From positions 291,018 through 355,017 of the forward strand of contig NZ_LMOZ01000003.1 in the NCBI RefSeq assembly GCF_001423695.1: DNA of 64,000 nucleotides. The letters run 5' to 3'. Below are positions 25,818-33,841 of this stretch, piece after piece (positions within the stretch are counted from its first letter, which is position 1; each line of letters opens with the position of its first letter). The stretch is from Leifsonia sp. Leaf336 (GTDB taxonomy: Bacteria; Actinomycetota; Actinomycetes; Actinomycetales; Microbacteriaceae). Position numbers and translations under genes: made by a program. The notes beneath the pieces are model-generated. The model did not search any database. It was not told the DNA's origin and saw only the letters and a list, made by a program, of their open reading frames with translations.

Positions 25818-25852
25818 GGGGGCCGAGCGGGCTAACGCTCGGCCCCCTTTTT
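25818..25852 (+). terminator. Strong plus-strand intrinsic terminator without an obvious plus-strand gene
   Basis: A 12-bp G+C-rich stem (25818-25829 with 25836-25847), six-base loop and five T residues form a textbook rho-independent terminator reading rightward. The nearest plus-strand gene ends at 23380, and all genes between are minus strand. In the minus direction the hairpin lies in the 5' leader of the MHS transporter, preceded by A residues, so it would not terminate there. Confidence 0.8.
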
Positions 25853-25886
25853 ACTTTCGTGTTGTGTGGTGCGATGCGACAATAAG

Positions 25887-25916
25887 CCAAACTATTCAGT
25901 CAACGCAATAGTTTGG
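25887..25916. promoter_or_regulatory. Operator B: 30-bp inverted repeat upstream of the MHS transporter operon
   Basis: CCAAACTATT (25887-25896) and AATAGTTTGG (25907-25916) are exact inverted repeats around a ten-base centre. The centre region 25894-25909 matches operators A and C, reading ATTGCGTTGACTGAAT on the minus strand. It lies 165 bases before the transporter start and 44 bases beyond the end of the MarR gene. A TTGACT inside it could serve as -35, but I see no good -10. Confidence 0.72.
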
Positions 25917-25960
25917 CGAGAATATTTTCCGTCGACGGAACACTCGGCGGCGCGGACGCC

Positions 25961-26434
25961 CTACGAAGACTCTCCGGTTTCGACGAGCCGCTTGAGCAAG
26001 GAGACGAGCTGGTGTCGCTCGGACTCGTCCAGGGCGTCTGTGTAGGCATCGGTCATGTGCGCCGCCTTGTGCGCGAGCTCCCGGAACTCCTGCTCGCCCT
26101 GGGGGCTCAGCCTCAAGAGATTGCGCCGCAGGTCGGAGGGGTCTTTGCGCATCTCCAGAAGCCCACGCTGAGCCAGGCGGTTGACGATGGCGCCTGTCGT
26201 CGAGGTATCCAAAGACGTCCCTCGCGAGATGGCGTTCTGGTCGACGTCCGGCGATTCCGCCAGGACCGAGAGGACGGCGAACTGCGACGGCGTGACGGCG
26301 CCCGAGACCGTAGAGACCCAGAGCGCGTTGTGAACCTGATGGGCTCGCCGCACCCAATGGCCGGCCTGCCCAGACATGACCGGGAGATCTTCGCCCCCAG
26401 GCTCTTCGCTGAAACTCACGTCACGTCGTGCCAT
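25961..26434 (-). CDS. MarR-family regulator of the aromatic island
   Basis: Winged-helix regulator of 157 residues. The DNA-binding part runs VTPSQFAVLSVLAE, AISRGTSLDTSTTGAIVNRL and GLLEMRKDPSDLRRNLLRLS (about residues 48-110), with dimerisation helices at both ends. ATG 26434 has no ribosome site. Instead TACGAT lies six bases upstream (26446-26441), the leaderless pattern. It is downstream of the dehydroquinase-like and FAH-like genes, and the three similar operators around it make it the probable repressor responding to the aromatic acid or a metabolite. Confidence 0.9.
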   Translation of the reverse strand: MARRDVSFSEEPGGEDLPVMSGQAGHWVRRAHQVHNALWVSTVSGAVTPSQFAVLSVLAESPDVDQNAISRGTSLDTSTTGAIVNRLAQRGLLEMRKDPSDLRRNLLRLSPQGEQEFRELAHKAAHMTDAYTDALDESERHQLVSLLKRLVETGESS

Positions 26435-26451
26435 GACGCAATCGTACGCGA

Positions 26452-27018
26452 TTAGAACGTACGCGGAATAACCTTCGGCATCCCGGGAAGGACGACGACG
26501 TCCGCCGCCAGGAGGCCCAATGCATGACCAGCTCTGGTCGCGGACACCACATCCTCGTCCGCACCCCGCCCCGGAGCCTCGACCGCAAGAGACACCTCGC
26601 CCACGGGCCAGGCGCCGACCATCGACACGGGTCCGGCGACGATCTGGGGCGCTCCCTTCACCGAGTTCACACGCACGAGGCCGAACACGCGCGCGAACGG
26701 GTCCACCGCCGACGGGGCCCCGAAACCGTCGGCGAGGACGATGCCGAGCGCCGACTCTCCGCGGCCGGCCAGGCGATTCGTCGGATCGACGAGGGCGGCT
26801 CCCGGAAGGGGCGACGACCATTCGATTCCGTGGCGTGGCAGCACCGGTCGGCCCTGCGCCACCGCACCCCAGTCGATCCGTCGGTCCCACTCGTTCGAAA
26901 TGAACCACGCGAGAGGTCCACGCGGTCCAGGGGAGCCCGGCACGAGGTCGCTGACATCGATGATCCCGCTCTCGACCACAAGACCGAGGCGATGGCCGGC
27001 GAAGACGCCGATCTGCAC
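26452..27018 (-). CDS. Small divergent FAH-like protein, function unknown
   Basis: Protein of 188 residues starting at GTG 27018, eight bases after the upstream dehydroquinase-like stop, with GGCGGA upstream. I do not recognise a defined family. The opening HRLGLVVESGIIDVSDLV and the later segment GESALGIVLADGF...DPFARVFGLVRVNSV line up loosely with FAH proteins (compare GELAVVIG and HALDHVLGYTCLLDI at 19298-20164). The metal-ligand residues (EGE, then D/E) are not kept, and the lid and C-terminal segments are missing. It may be a shortened non-catalytic or repurposed FAH relative. The coding pattern looks intact. Confidence 0.6.
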   Translation of the reverse strand: MQIGVFAGHRLGLVVESGIIDVSDLVPGSPGPRGPLAWFISNEWDRRIDWGAVAQGRPVLPRHGIEWSSPLPGAALVDPTNRLAGRGESALGIVLADGFGAPSAVDPFARVFGLVRVNSVKGAPQIVAGPVSMVGAWPVGEVSLAVEAPGRGADEDVVSATRAGHALGLLAADVVVLPGMPKVIPRTF

Positions 27019-27026
27019 GGGTCCGC

Positions 27027-27470
27027 CTAATCCGACTCGGACCGGGCGGTATCCGCGAAGGCATCGAGGGCGGCCGCATAGCCGCGCCAACCGAGGCCGC
27101 AGATGTACGCCGCTGCGCGATCCCGGAACACATCGAGCATGTCCGACCCGCGGTGGCGATACGGCTGGGAGAGATGGACGACTGCGTACGGTACGCCGCA
27201 TTCGGCCAGCGCATCCGCGAGGCTCCGACCGTAGGTCGTCAGGCCGGCCGGATTCACGATGAAACCATCGACGTCATCGATGTCGTCGTATACCCGGTCG
27301 ATCAACTCCCCCTCGTGGTTCGACTGGAAGAAAGTCACCCCAACACCGATATGCGACGCATGGGCGCCGATGCGTGCCTCGAGCTGCGCCAGCGTCTCGT
27401 TGCCATACTGCTGCACGGGGCGCTTTCCGAGGCGGTTCAGGTTGGGGCCGTTGAGCACAGCGATGTGCAT
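27027..27470 (-). CDS. Type II 3-dehydroquinate dehydratase-like protein lacking the catalytic His
   Basis: Protein of 147 residues, exactly the length of AroQ dodecamer subunits. It has NGPNLNRLG (7-15), Arg17, Tyr22 (QQYG), FFQSNHEGELID (48-59, Glu53) and VVHLS (97-101, His99). The central motif normally NPGAYTHTS reads NPAGLTTYG (73-81): Asn73 stays, but the general-acid His is Thr79. The following substrate-binding arginine region also differs (QPYRHRG). GGAGG precedes ATG 27470. It lies under promoter/operator C, in an aromatic catabolic island rather than a shikimate cluster. A catabolic hydratase, isomerase or lactonising role on a hydroaromatic is plausible. True dehydroquinase activity is doubtful. 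Confidence 0.78.
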   Translation of the reverse strand: MHIAVLNGPNLNRLGKRPVQQYGNETLAQLEARIGAHASHIGVGVTFFQSNHEGELIDRVYDDIDDVDGFIVNPAGLTTYGRSLADALAECGVPYAVVHLSQPYRHRGSDMLDVFRDRAAAYICGLGWRGYAAALDAFADTARSESD

Positions 27471-27490
27471 GGGGGAGCCTCCTCGTAGAT

Positions 27491-27532
27491 GTTCCGTTGA
27501 CTGAATATATGATCCATCGTCATCGAAGTCAA
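27491..27532 (-). promoter_or_regulatory. Promoter of the dehydroquinase-like operon with operator C
   Basis: Minus-strand TTGACT (27532-27527), a 17-base spacer and TATATT (27509-27504) make the best promoter of the window. The 16-base site GTTCCGTTGACTGAAT (27491-27506) covers the -10 end and the expected start (about 27497), the place for a repressor. Confidence 0.82.
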
Positions 27533-27538
27533 CCACGT

Positions 27539-28552
27539 CTATCGCTGGACGAGTGAAGACGGAAAGGCCGCCATCTGCCGACGCAGCTCGATCAGGTGGC
27601 GAGCGTACCCATCCAGTGCGACGTCTGCCGGAACGACTAACGGCAGCGCGCGCACCGGCTCCGCATGGCCTGTCGCCCCCTTCCGCACGAAAACGGAGAT
27701 GCACTGCGTCGTAAGCTCCATCGCCTCCGGGGACGACGGATGGGCGGACCGTACGGTAACGCTGATGTGCATACTTCGTGCGCTCGTGTGGATGAGCCTC
27801 GCAGCGATCTCGACGACATGACCGATGGGGATGGGCCGGTAGAAGTTGATGCCGCCCGAATAGACCGCTACGACGGACCCGGGCGCCCAGTGCGCAGCAC
27901 AGGCGTACGCGGTCTCGTCTATCCAGCGCATGACCGTTCCACCGTGGGCTTTACCACCCCAGTTCGCGTCGCCCGGACTGGCCAGGAACCTGAACACGGT
28001 GGCGGAAGCGGTCGTGGCGCCCACCTTCTGCAGTTCGAGCATGGTCGCTTGAATGGTCTTCCGGGGCTCGATCCTGGCCTGCGCACGCGCCTGAATGATC
28101 AGATCCGCGATACTCGACGGCTCCCATTGGAAAACCTCGCGGGGCCGGCCGTCCCCGCCTGTCGCGACGAATACCAAGATGCAGTGCGTCGCCACCGAGA
28201 AGACGCGCTCGTAGATCTCCGACGTCTCTATCGAGACGAAGACGTGGATGCTAGTGCGGCCGGTGTAGACGACGCGCGCGTGAGCCTCGACGATGGTTCC
28301 GGCCGCGATCGGGCGAGTGAAATGGACATCGCCGACATACGCGGTGACGCAGTACGAACCGCTCCAGCCGACAGCACAGGCGTACCCCGCCTTGTCGATC
28401 CACTCCATCACGCGTCCAGCCAGCACCGACTCACCCGTCGCGTCCATGTCGGACGGAGCGACCAGGAAGCGCAGCGTCACCGTACCGTCGACGCTCCCTT
28501 CTCCCACACCTGTCAACGATGCTTCCGAGGAATCCGCACTAGTCATGCTCAT
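27539..28552 (-). CDS. Double-hotdog acyl-CoA thioesterase-like protein
   Basis: Protein of 337 residues with two hotdog domains in tandem (about 25-150 and 185-310). Each carries the thioesterase wording: GRVMEWIDKAGYACAVGW and GGTVMRWIDETAYACAAHW, then VGDVHFTRPI and SGGINFYRPI. Acyl-CoA thioesterases of the ACOT7/YciA type have this arrangement. ATG 28552 (or 28546) opens the gene. It ends only seven bases from the -35 of the next promoter and is probably transcribed alone. A CoA thioester from aromatic breakdown is possible but not shown. Confidence 0.82.
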   Translation of the reverse strand: MSMTSADSSEASLTGVGEGSVDGTVTLRFLVAPSDMDATGESVLAGRVMEWIDKAGYACAVGWSGSYCVTAYVGDVHFTRPIAAGTIVEAHARVVYTGRTSIHVFVSIETSEIYERVFSVATHCILVFVATGGDGRPREVFQWEPSSIADLIIQARAQARIEPRKTIQATMLELQKVGATTASATVFRFLASPGDANWGGKAHGGTVMRWIDETAYACAAHWAPGSVVAVYSGGINFYRPIPIGHVVEIAARLIHTSARSMHISVTVRSAHPSSPEAMELTTQCISVFVRKGATGHAEPVRALPLVVPADVALDGYARHLIELRRQMAAFPSSLVQR

Positions 28553-28670
28553 ATCGTCCGGGACGAGCCACCCCCGGGCCTGGACGTGCGACGAAAAGAA
28601 GCATGGTTCTTTCCGGTTCGAGAAGACTGTCCGCTATCGCCAACGCGATCTTCGTCGAATTTCTGCTGAG

Positions 28671-28755
28671 CGGAGGGCGTGGGATTCGAACCCACGAGAC
28701 ATTTCTGCCCACCAGTTTTCAAGACTGGCTCCATCGGCCGCTCGGACAGCCCTCC
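28671..28755 (-). tRNA. tRNA-Ser (anticodon UGA)
   Basis: Cloverleaf on the minus strand: acceptor GGAGGGC (28755-28749) pairs with GCCCTCC (28678-28672), discriminator G at 28671. The anticodon stem CCAGT/ACTGG encloses loop CTTGAAA with anticodon TGA. A long variable arm and the T-loop GGTTCGAATCC follow, as in class II tRNA-Ser. CCA is not encoded. Confidence 0.95.
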
Positions 28756-28800
28756 CGGCGCCGGCCTAGCGGCGCCGTTGCAGTCTACAGGCCCGCGGAT

Positions 28801-28849
28801 TTGCGGCGAATGTGGCGATCAGCGCCGCGAAACGCCACATTCGGCGCAA
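28801..28849. repeat. 17-bp inverted repeat between MFS gene and tRNA-Ser
   Basis: Arms 28801-28817 (TTGCGGCGAATGTGGCG) and 28833-28849 are complementary at 16 of 17 positions around a 15-base loop. No T-run follows on either strand. It lies after the MFS stop and before the tRNA in the minus direction, so it may end the MFS transcript. Confidence 0.6.
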
Positions 28850-28861
28850 CTGGTGCGGGCC

Positions 28862-30121
28862 TCAGCGAGGGCGGCGACCGGTGATGAAGACGTTCGCGAT
28901 GCCGGCGGCGAGCACGACCAGAGACGACCCGAGCGGGGCGTACATCGCGACGTGCGTGCCCGCGCTCTGGGCGAGAGCGCCGACCAGCGCCGACGACGCC
29001 GACTGGCCGACGATGACCGCCGAGCCGAGGATCGTCATGACGGTTGCCGAGCGGCCCAGCGGGCTGCGCTCGGCCCCGAAGCTGTACTGCGTCACCAGTG
29101 TGGGGCCGACGCCGAAGCCGGCGATCAGCAGCACCAGGATCACCCCGGGAACCGTCGTCGCGAACGGCAGCGCGAACGTCGACGCCACGAGGAGGCCGGC
29201 GAAGGTCAGCCAGCGCCAGCGCAGTGAGAACCGCAGCGGGAACCACGCGACGCCCAGCGCGAGTGCCGCGGACCCGACGCCCATCACGCCGTAGACCAGG
29301 CCGGCCTGCTCAGGGTGGCCGAAATCGGAGAGGAACGACGTCAGGGCGGTGAGCATCGAGCCGAAGAACAGGCCCATCCCGAGCACGCCGACGGTGGCGG
29401 CCAGCAGCCCCGGCCGGAACAGCTCGCGCGCGGGAGCCTGCCGCACCGGGAGGCCGTCGGCGGACGTCGGCCGTGCCGCACCGCTGCGGTGCAGCGCGAA
29501 GGCTGAGACGAACACGACCGTCAGCACGGCCGCGCCGATGATCGGGGCGGCCGGGTTCAGGGTCGTCGCGAGGAGGCCGACGATGAACGGGCCGAAGACG
29601 AACACGATCTCGTCCGCGGCCGACTCGTACGCCATCGTGCCGTTGAGCACGGCGGCGTGCCGGTCGCCGGGAAGCCGGCTCGCGATGATGCCCACCAGCC
29701 GGCTGCGCGACATCGGCGACACCTGAGGAGCGGTCGCGCCGATCACGAACGCGACGAGGAGGACGACGAAATCGGGCGACGCGCTGAACGCGACCCACGC
29801 CATCGCCAGGAGCGCGACGCTGTTCGCGATCCCCGCGGCCAGCACGACGCCGCGCTGGCCGATCCGATCGGCGGCAGCGCCGATCAGCGGGCCGAAGATC
29901 GCGGTCCCGACGCCCACCATCGCGGAGGTCAGGCCGCCGAGCGACAGTTCGCCGCGTGCCGAGACCACGAGGGTCAGCACGCCGACGACCATCATGGCGT
30001 ACGGGAGGCGCGCCAGCAGGGCGACGGGGAAGTACGAGAATCCGGCGGCGCGCAGCAGGGTGGTCGGCTGCTGCTGCGTGTCGTGCTGCTGCTCGCCCGC
30101 GGAGGGGGTCGTACGCGTCAT
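28862..30121 (-). CDS. MFS transporter
   Basis: Twelve-helix major facilitator of 419 residues. Helix 1 starts near residue 28 after a hydrophilic Gln-rich N-terminus. The loop 2-3 signature appears as GAAADRIGQRG (about 81-91). The pattern is that of small-molecule exporters with no assigned substrate. ATG 30121 has a poor ribosome site. The 189-base stretch upstream (30122-30310) holds no gene; only a short inverted repeat GTAGA...TCTAC near 30204-30224 stands out. Confidence 0.88.
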   Translation of the reverse strand: MTRTTPSAGEQQHDTQQQPTTLLRAAGFSYFPVALLARLPYAMMVVGVLTLVVSARGELSLGGLTSAMVGVGTAIFGPLIGAAADRIGQRGVVLAAGIANSVALLAMAWVAFSASPDFVVLLVAFVIGATAPQVSPMSRSRLVGIIASRLPGDRHAAVLNGTMAYESAADEIVFVFGPFIVGLLATTLNPAAPIIGAAVLTVVFVSAFALHRSGAARPTSADGLPVRQAPARELFRPGLLAATVGVLGMGLFFGSMLTALTSFLSDFGHPEQAGLVYGVMGVGSAALALGVAWFPLRFSLRWRWLTFAGLLVASTFALPFATTVPGVILVLLIAGFGVGPTLVTQYSFGAERSPLGRSATVMTILGSAVIVGQSASSALVGALAQSAGTHVAMYAPLGSSLVVLAAGIANVFITGRRPR

Positions 30122-30310
30122 TCGTGAACTCGGGCCTTCTGTGTTCCGCGGCGGACCGCGGGCTTCAAGTGCCGCCTTGGTCCGCCGGGCGAGCCGGCGC
30201 GAGGTAGATACACGATGGTCTACGTGGGAGGACGAACCTCCATTGCGTTCAAGTCTGCACCCGGGCGATCCATTCCCGCCAGAGCGCAGTCGAGCACGTC
30301 CGACCTTCTG

Positions 30311-31582
30311 TCAGTCCTGGTAGGGCTTCGAGCAGGTCACCTGAGCGGCCGTCTGGCCGTGCACGTCGGACGGCAGCTGCACGGACGAGCCGTCGGTCGG
30401 CGCGGTGGTCGGCGCCGTGGTCGAACCGTCGGCCGGCGCCTGCGTGGCGCCCGCAGCCGGAGCCTGCGCCGCCGGAGCGTTCGGGTCGGCCTCCGACCCC
30501 ACTCCGGTGTCGCCGGTGAGCGTGACCGCCTTGTCGTTCTGGAGCGCCTGCATCAGAGTGTCGGCGGCATCCTTGGTGGGCGCCACACCGTCGCCTTCGT
30601 AGTGGTTCGGGTACTGCACGAAGACGACCTTGGACACGTCGATGTTCTTGAGCGCCATGGCCATGGAGGCGATGGTCGTCGGGTTGTTCAGGCTCTCCGA
30701 GAGCGAGATGTTACTCGTCGCCGCCTTCGCGAGTCCGTAGACCTTCACCGGGTTGGCCAGGGTGTCCGCGCTCTTGATCGTGCGCACCAGCGCCGACAGG
30801 AACACCTGCTGGTTGCTGATGCGCCCGAGGTCGGAGCCGTCGCCCACGCCGTGGCGCGTGCGGAGGAACGCGAGGGCCTGCTGGCCCTGGAGGGTGTTCT
30901 CGCCGGCCTTCACATCGAGGCCGGTGTACGGGTCGGAGATGTCGCCCGCGACGCAGACGGAGACGCCGCCGACAGCGTTCGACATCTCGATCACGCCGTC
31001 GAACTCGATGACACCCGCGTACGGGATGTCGAGGCCGGTCAGCTTCTCGACAGTGAGAACGGTGCACGCCAGGCCGCCGTAGCTGAGGCTGTTGTTGATC
31101 TTCTGGCGGCTCATCGCGTCGAAACTGCCGCCCTTGGGGTCGGGGCAGGACGGGATGGACACGTACATGTCGCGCGGAAAGCTGACGACCGTGGCGTTCT
31201 TGTGGTCGGCCGAGACGTGCAGCAGCATCGTCACGTCGTTGAGGTTCTCTTGCCGGTCGCCGTAGGCCGCGTTGCCGCCGCCGGAGTCGCTGCCGGCGAG
31301 GAGGACGTTGAAGGCGCCGTTCATCGCGCCGACCCCTGGGGTGACGACCTTGCCTTTGGCGTCGACGAGCTTGACGGCCGGTTTGAGGCTGGTCGCGACG
31401 TCGTAGGCCGCGTAGGCGGCGACGCCGGCGGTGCTGATGCCGGCCACGGCGAGCACGCCGACGAGGAGGGCGGCGATGGTCTTGAACGGGTGGTGCCGCT
31501 TGAGGCGTCCGTGCCGGGCGACGGAGGGACCGGCTGACTTCTCCTGAGCTCGCGCCTGAGCGCGGGTGGGCATCTCGTCCAT
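30311..31582 (-). CDS. LCP (LytR-CpsA-Psr) family cell-wall polymer ligase
   Basis: Membrane-anchored extracellular protein of 423 residues that transfers wall glycopolymers from lipid carriers to peptidoglycan. A basic cytosolic N-terminus is followed by one membrane helix (about 34-57). The LCP domain has FNVLLAGSDSG, the acidic/Arg site DRQENLNDVTMLLHV (about 108-122), SFPRDMYVSIP and FLRTRHGVGDGSDLGR split over about 237-252. A Pro/Ala/Thr-rich linker (about 365-400) leads to a short tail with one Cys. The promoter gap 31583-31711 has no clear motif. It is monocistronic. Confidence 0.92.
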   Translation of the reverse strand: MDEMPTRAQARAQEKSAGPSVARHGRLKRHHPFKTIAALLVGVLAVAGISTAGVAAYAAYDVATSLKPAVKLVDAKGKVVTPGVGAMNGAFNVLLAGSDSGGGNAAYGDRQENLNDVTMLLHVSADHKNATVVSFPRDMYVSIPSCPDPKGGSFDAMSRQKINNSLSYGGLACTVLTVEKLTGLDIPYAGVIEFDGVIEMSNAVGGVSVCVAGDISDPYTGLDVKAGENTLQGQQALAFLRTRHGVGDGSDLGRISNQQVFLSALVRTIKSADTLANPVKVYGLAKAATSNISLSESLNNPTTIASMAMALKNIDVSKVVFVQYPNHYEGDGVAPTKDAADTLMQALQNDKAVTLTGDTGVGSEADPNAPAAQAPAAGATQAPADGSTTAPTTAPTDGSSVQLPSDVHGQTAAQVTCSKPYQD

Positions 31583-31711
31583 TCACTCCCTCTCGTCGGA
31601 CGACGGCGAAGGCGGCGCCTGAGAAAGCGCACACCATCACCTAGTCTGACATGACCTCCTGGAAATGCTCTGGGCGGTGAAACCCCAGGTCAGCAGAAGA
31701 GTCCAAGCCGG

Positions 31712-32524
31712 TCAGAGGGAGCGCAGCACGGCGGCCAGCCCGTCGTCGGCGACCGTACCCGTGACCTCCGACGCCGCCGCCTTGACCTCGTCCGGAGCCT
31801 GCCCCATCGCAGCGCTGCGCCCCTCGGCGCCCGCCCACTGCAGCAGCTCGAGATCGTTGCGGCCGTCGCCGACGGCCACCAGACGCGAGGCGGGGATGTC
31901 GAGCGCGTGCCGAACGCGCTCCATGGCCGTGGCCTTGCTGACGCCGTCCGGCGAGATGTCGAGCCAGGCCGTCCAGCCGATGGAGTAGCTCACCCGCTGC
32001 AGACCCATCCGCTCGACGATCGCGAGGAACTCCTCCTCGTCGTGCTGAGGCGATACCACGACCACGCGCGTGGCCGGGTGCTGGCTGAGCTCGTCGAACC
32101 CGACCTGCTCCGCGTTGACCAGCTCCCAGTCGGTCATGCCCTCGGTGTAGCGGCGGAAGCCCGTCGGGTCCTCCACCATGAAGCTGCCCGACGGCAGGTG
32201 CGGGCGGATGGTGCGCAGCACCTCGGTCGGGTCGAATGTCTCGATGAACTCGCGGCGGTAACCGCCTTCGACGGTGTCGTCGCGCATCATCGTGAGGGCG
32301 CCGTTCGCGCAGACCACGAAACGGCTGGTCAGACCGAACTTCTCGTGGATCGGCCTCGCGGTCTCCCAGCTGCGGCCGGTCGCCAGCATCACCTCGTGGC
32401 CGGCTTCGCGCACGCGCGTCACGGCCTCCAGCACCGCGTCGCCGACGGACTCGTCCTCGTGGATGAGGGTGCCGTCGACGTCGAGGGCGATCAGCAGGCG
32501 GTCGCTCTCGGCCACAGTGCTCAC
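31712..32524 (-). CDS. HAD-superfamily (Cof-type) phosphatase
   Basis: Cytosolic phosphatase of 270 residues. The nucleophile motif LDVDGTLI (13-20), the Thr motif MLATGRSW (about 45-52), the Lys in GVSKATAM (about 197-204) and the metal motif [12 protein letters not shown] (about 218-229) are in the Cof/SPP order with a C2 cap between. It starts at GTG 32524 overlapping the serS stop, so it is co-translated with serS. Substrate is probably a sugar or nucleotide phosphate. Confidence 0.88.
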   Translation of the reverse strand: MSTVAESDRLLIALDVDGTLIHEDESVGDAVLEAVTRVREAGHEVMLATGRSWETARPIHEKFGLTSRFVVCANGALTMMRDDTVEGGYRREFIETFDPTEVLRTIRPHLPSGSFMVEDPTGFRRYTEGMTDWELVNAEQVGFDELSQHPATRVVVVSPQHDEEEFLAIVERMGLQRVSYSIGWTAWLDISPDGVSKATAMERVRHALDIPASRLVAVGDGRNDLELLQWAGAEGRSAAMGQAPDEVKAAASEVTGTVADDGLAAVLRSL

Positions 32525-33786
32525 GGCGCGATCGGCTCCAGCACCTCGAGGCCGCCCAGATAGGGGCGCAGCGACTCCGGGACCACGACCGACCCGTCGG
32601 CCCGCTGGTGCGTCTCGAGGATGGCGACCAGCCAGCGCGTGGTCGCGAGCGTCCCGTTCAGGGTCGCGACCGGAGCCGTCTTGCCGCTCTCGGTGCGGTA
32701 GCGGATCTCGAGCCGCCTGGCCTGGAACGTCGTGCAGTTGGAGGTGGAGGTCAGCTCGCGGTAGCGGCCCTGCGTCGGAATCCACGCCTCCACGTCGTAC
32801 TTGCGCGCGGCGCTCGATCCGAGGTCGCCCGCCGCGGTGTCGATGACGCGGTAGCTCAGCCCGAGAGCCTGCATCATCTCCTCCTGCCACGCCAGCAGCC
32901 GGGCATGCTCGGCCTCCGCGTTCTCGGGCAGCGTGAAGACGAACATCTCCAGCTTGTTGAACTGGTGCACGCGGATGATTCCGCGGGTGTCCTTGCCCGC
33001 CGAGCCGGCCTCCCGCCGGTAGCAGGTGGACCAGCCCGCGTAGCGCAGCGGCTCGGCGACGTCGAGGATCTCGTCGGCGTGATAGCCGGCGAGCGCGACC
33101 TCGCTCGTGCCGGTCAGGTAGAGGTCGTCGTTGCCCAGGTGGTAGACCTCGTCGGCGTGCGAGCCGAGGAACCCGGTGCCCTGCATGACCTCCGGCTTGA
33201 CCAGCGTCGGCGTGATCATGGGCACGAAACCGTTCGTCACGGCCTTGTCGAGGGCCATGTTCATGAGCGCGAGCTCGAGGCGCGCGCCGACGCCGCGCAA
33301 GAACGAGAACCGGGCGCCGGACACCTTCGCGCCGCGGGCCATGTCGATCGCGCCGAGCAGCTCGCCGAGCTCGAGGTGGTCACGCGGCTCGAAGTCGAAC
33401 TCCGGGATGCCGCCGACCTCCTTCAGCACCACGTAGTCGTCCTCGCCTCCGCTGGGGACGCCCTCGACGATCGGGTTGCCGATGCGCCGCAGCACGGAGT
33501 CGAAGTGCGCCTCCGCGGTGTTGGCGGCCTGCTGCGCCTCCTTGACCCGGCCCGCGAGCTGCTGGGCCCGCGCGACGAGCGCCTGCTTCTGGTCTTTGGG
33601 CGCCTGGGCGACCTGCTTGCCGAACGCGTTCTGCTCCGCGCGCAGCTCCTCGAACGCGGTGATCGCGGCACGGCGCTCGATGTCGGCCTGCAGCGCTTCG
33701 TCCACCAGCTGCACGGAGTCGCCGCGCGCCTCCTGGGAACGTCGGACGACATCGGGATGCTCGCGCAGGAGGACGGGATCGATCAC
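32521..33786 (-). CDS. serS: Seryl-tRNA synthetase
   Basis: Class II synthetase of 421 residues charging tRNA-Ser. The N-terminal coiled-coil arm covers about 30-105. The catalytic core has the family marks [19 protein letters not shown] (motif 1 region), [34 protein letters not shown] in two parts (motif 2) and a C-terminal [17 protein letters not shown]-like stretch, seen as [17 protein letters not shown] (motif 3). It starts at GTG 33786 with TAAGCT six bases upstream, a leaderless arrangement. A tRNA-Ser gene lies 4 kb away. Confidence 0.96.
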   Translation of the reverse strand: MIDPVLLREHPDVVRRSQEARGDSVQLVDEALQADIERRAAITAFEELRAEQNAFGKQVAQAPKDQKQALVARAQQLAGRVKEAQQAANTAEAHFDSVLRRIGNPIVEGVPSGGEDDYVVLKEVGGIPEFDFEPRDHLELGELLGAIDMARGAKVSGARFSFLRGVGARLELALMNMALDKAVTNGFVPMITPTLVKPEVMQGTGFLGSHADEVYHLGNDDLYLTGTSEVALAGYHADEILDVAEPLRYAGWSTCYRREAGSAGKDTRGIIRVHQFNKLEMFVFTLPENAEAEHARLLAWQEEMMQALGLSYRVIDTAAGDLGSSAARKYDVEAWIPTQGRYRELTSTSNCTTFQARRLEIRYRTESGKTAPVATLNGTLATTRWLVAILETHQRADGSVVVPESLRPYLGGLEVLEPIAP

Positions 33787-33792
33787 CGCCCC

Positions 33793-33835
33793 AGCTTATC
33801 GCCGTCGGGTGCTGCACCATCCCGTCGGGTAGCGT
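33793..33835. promoter_or_regulatory. Divergent leaderless promoters of serS and the lipid kinase gene
   Basis: TAAGCT (33798-33793, minus) and TAGCGT (33830-33835, plus) each lie six bases from a GTG start (33786 and 33842). The whole intergenic space is 55 bases, so both -35 regions overlap the neighbour's promoter. Confidence 0.6.
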
Positions 33836-33841
33836 GATCCC

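Noticed and set aside
28556-28670. Intrinsic terminator after tRNA-Ser
   Set aside because: A weak GAAAGAA/TTCTTTTC pairing with some T residues exists near 28595-28615, but the stem is short and A/U-rich. Not strong enough to call.
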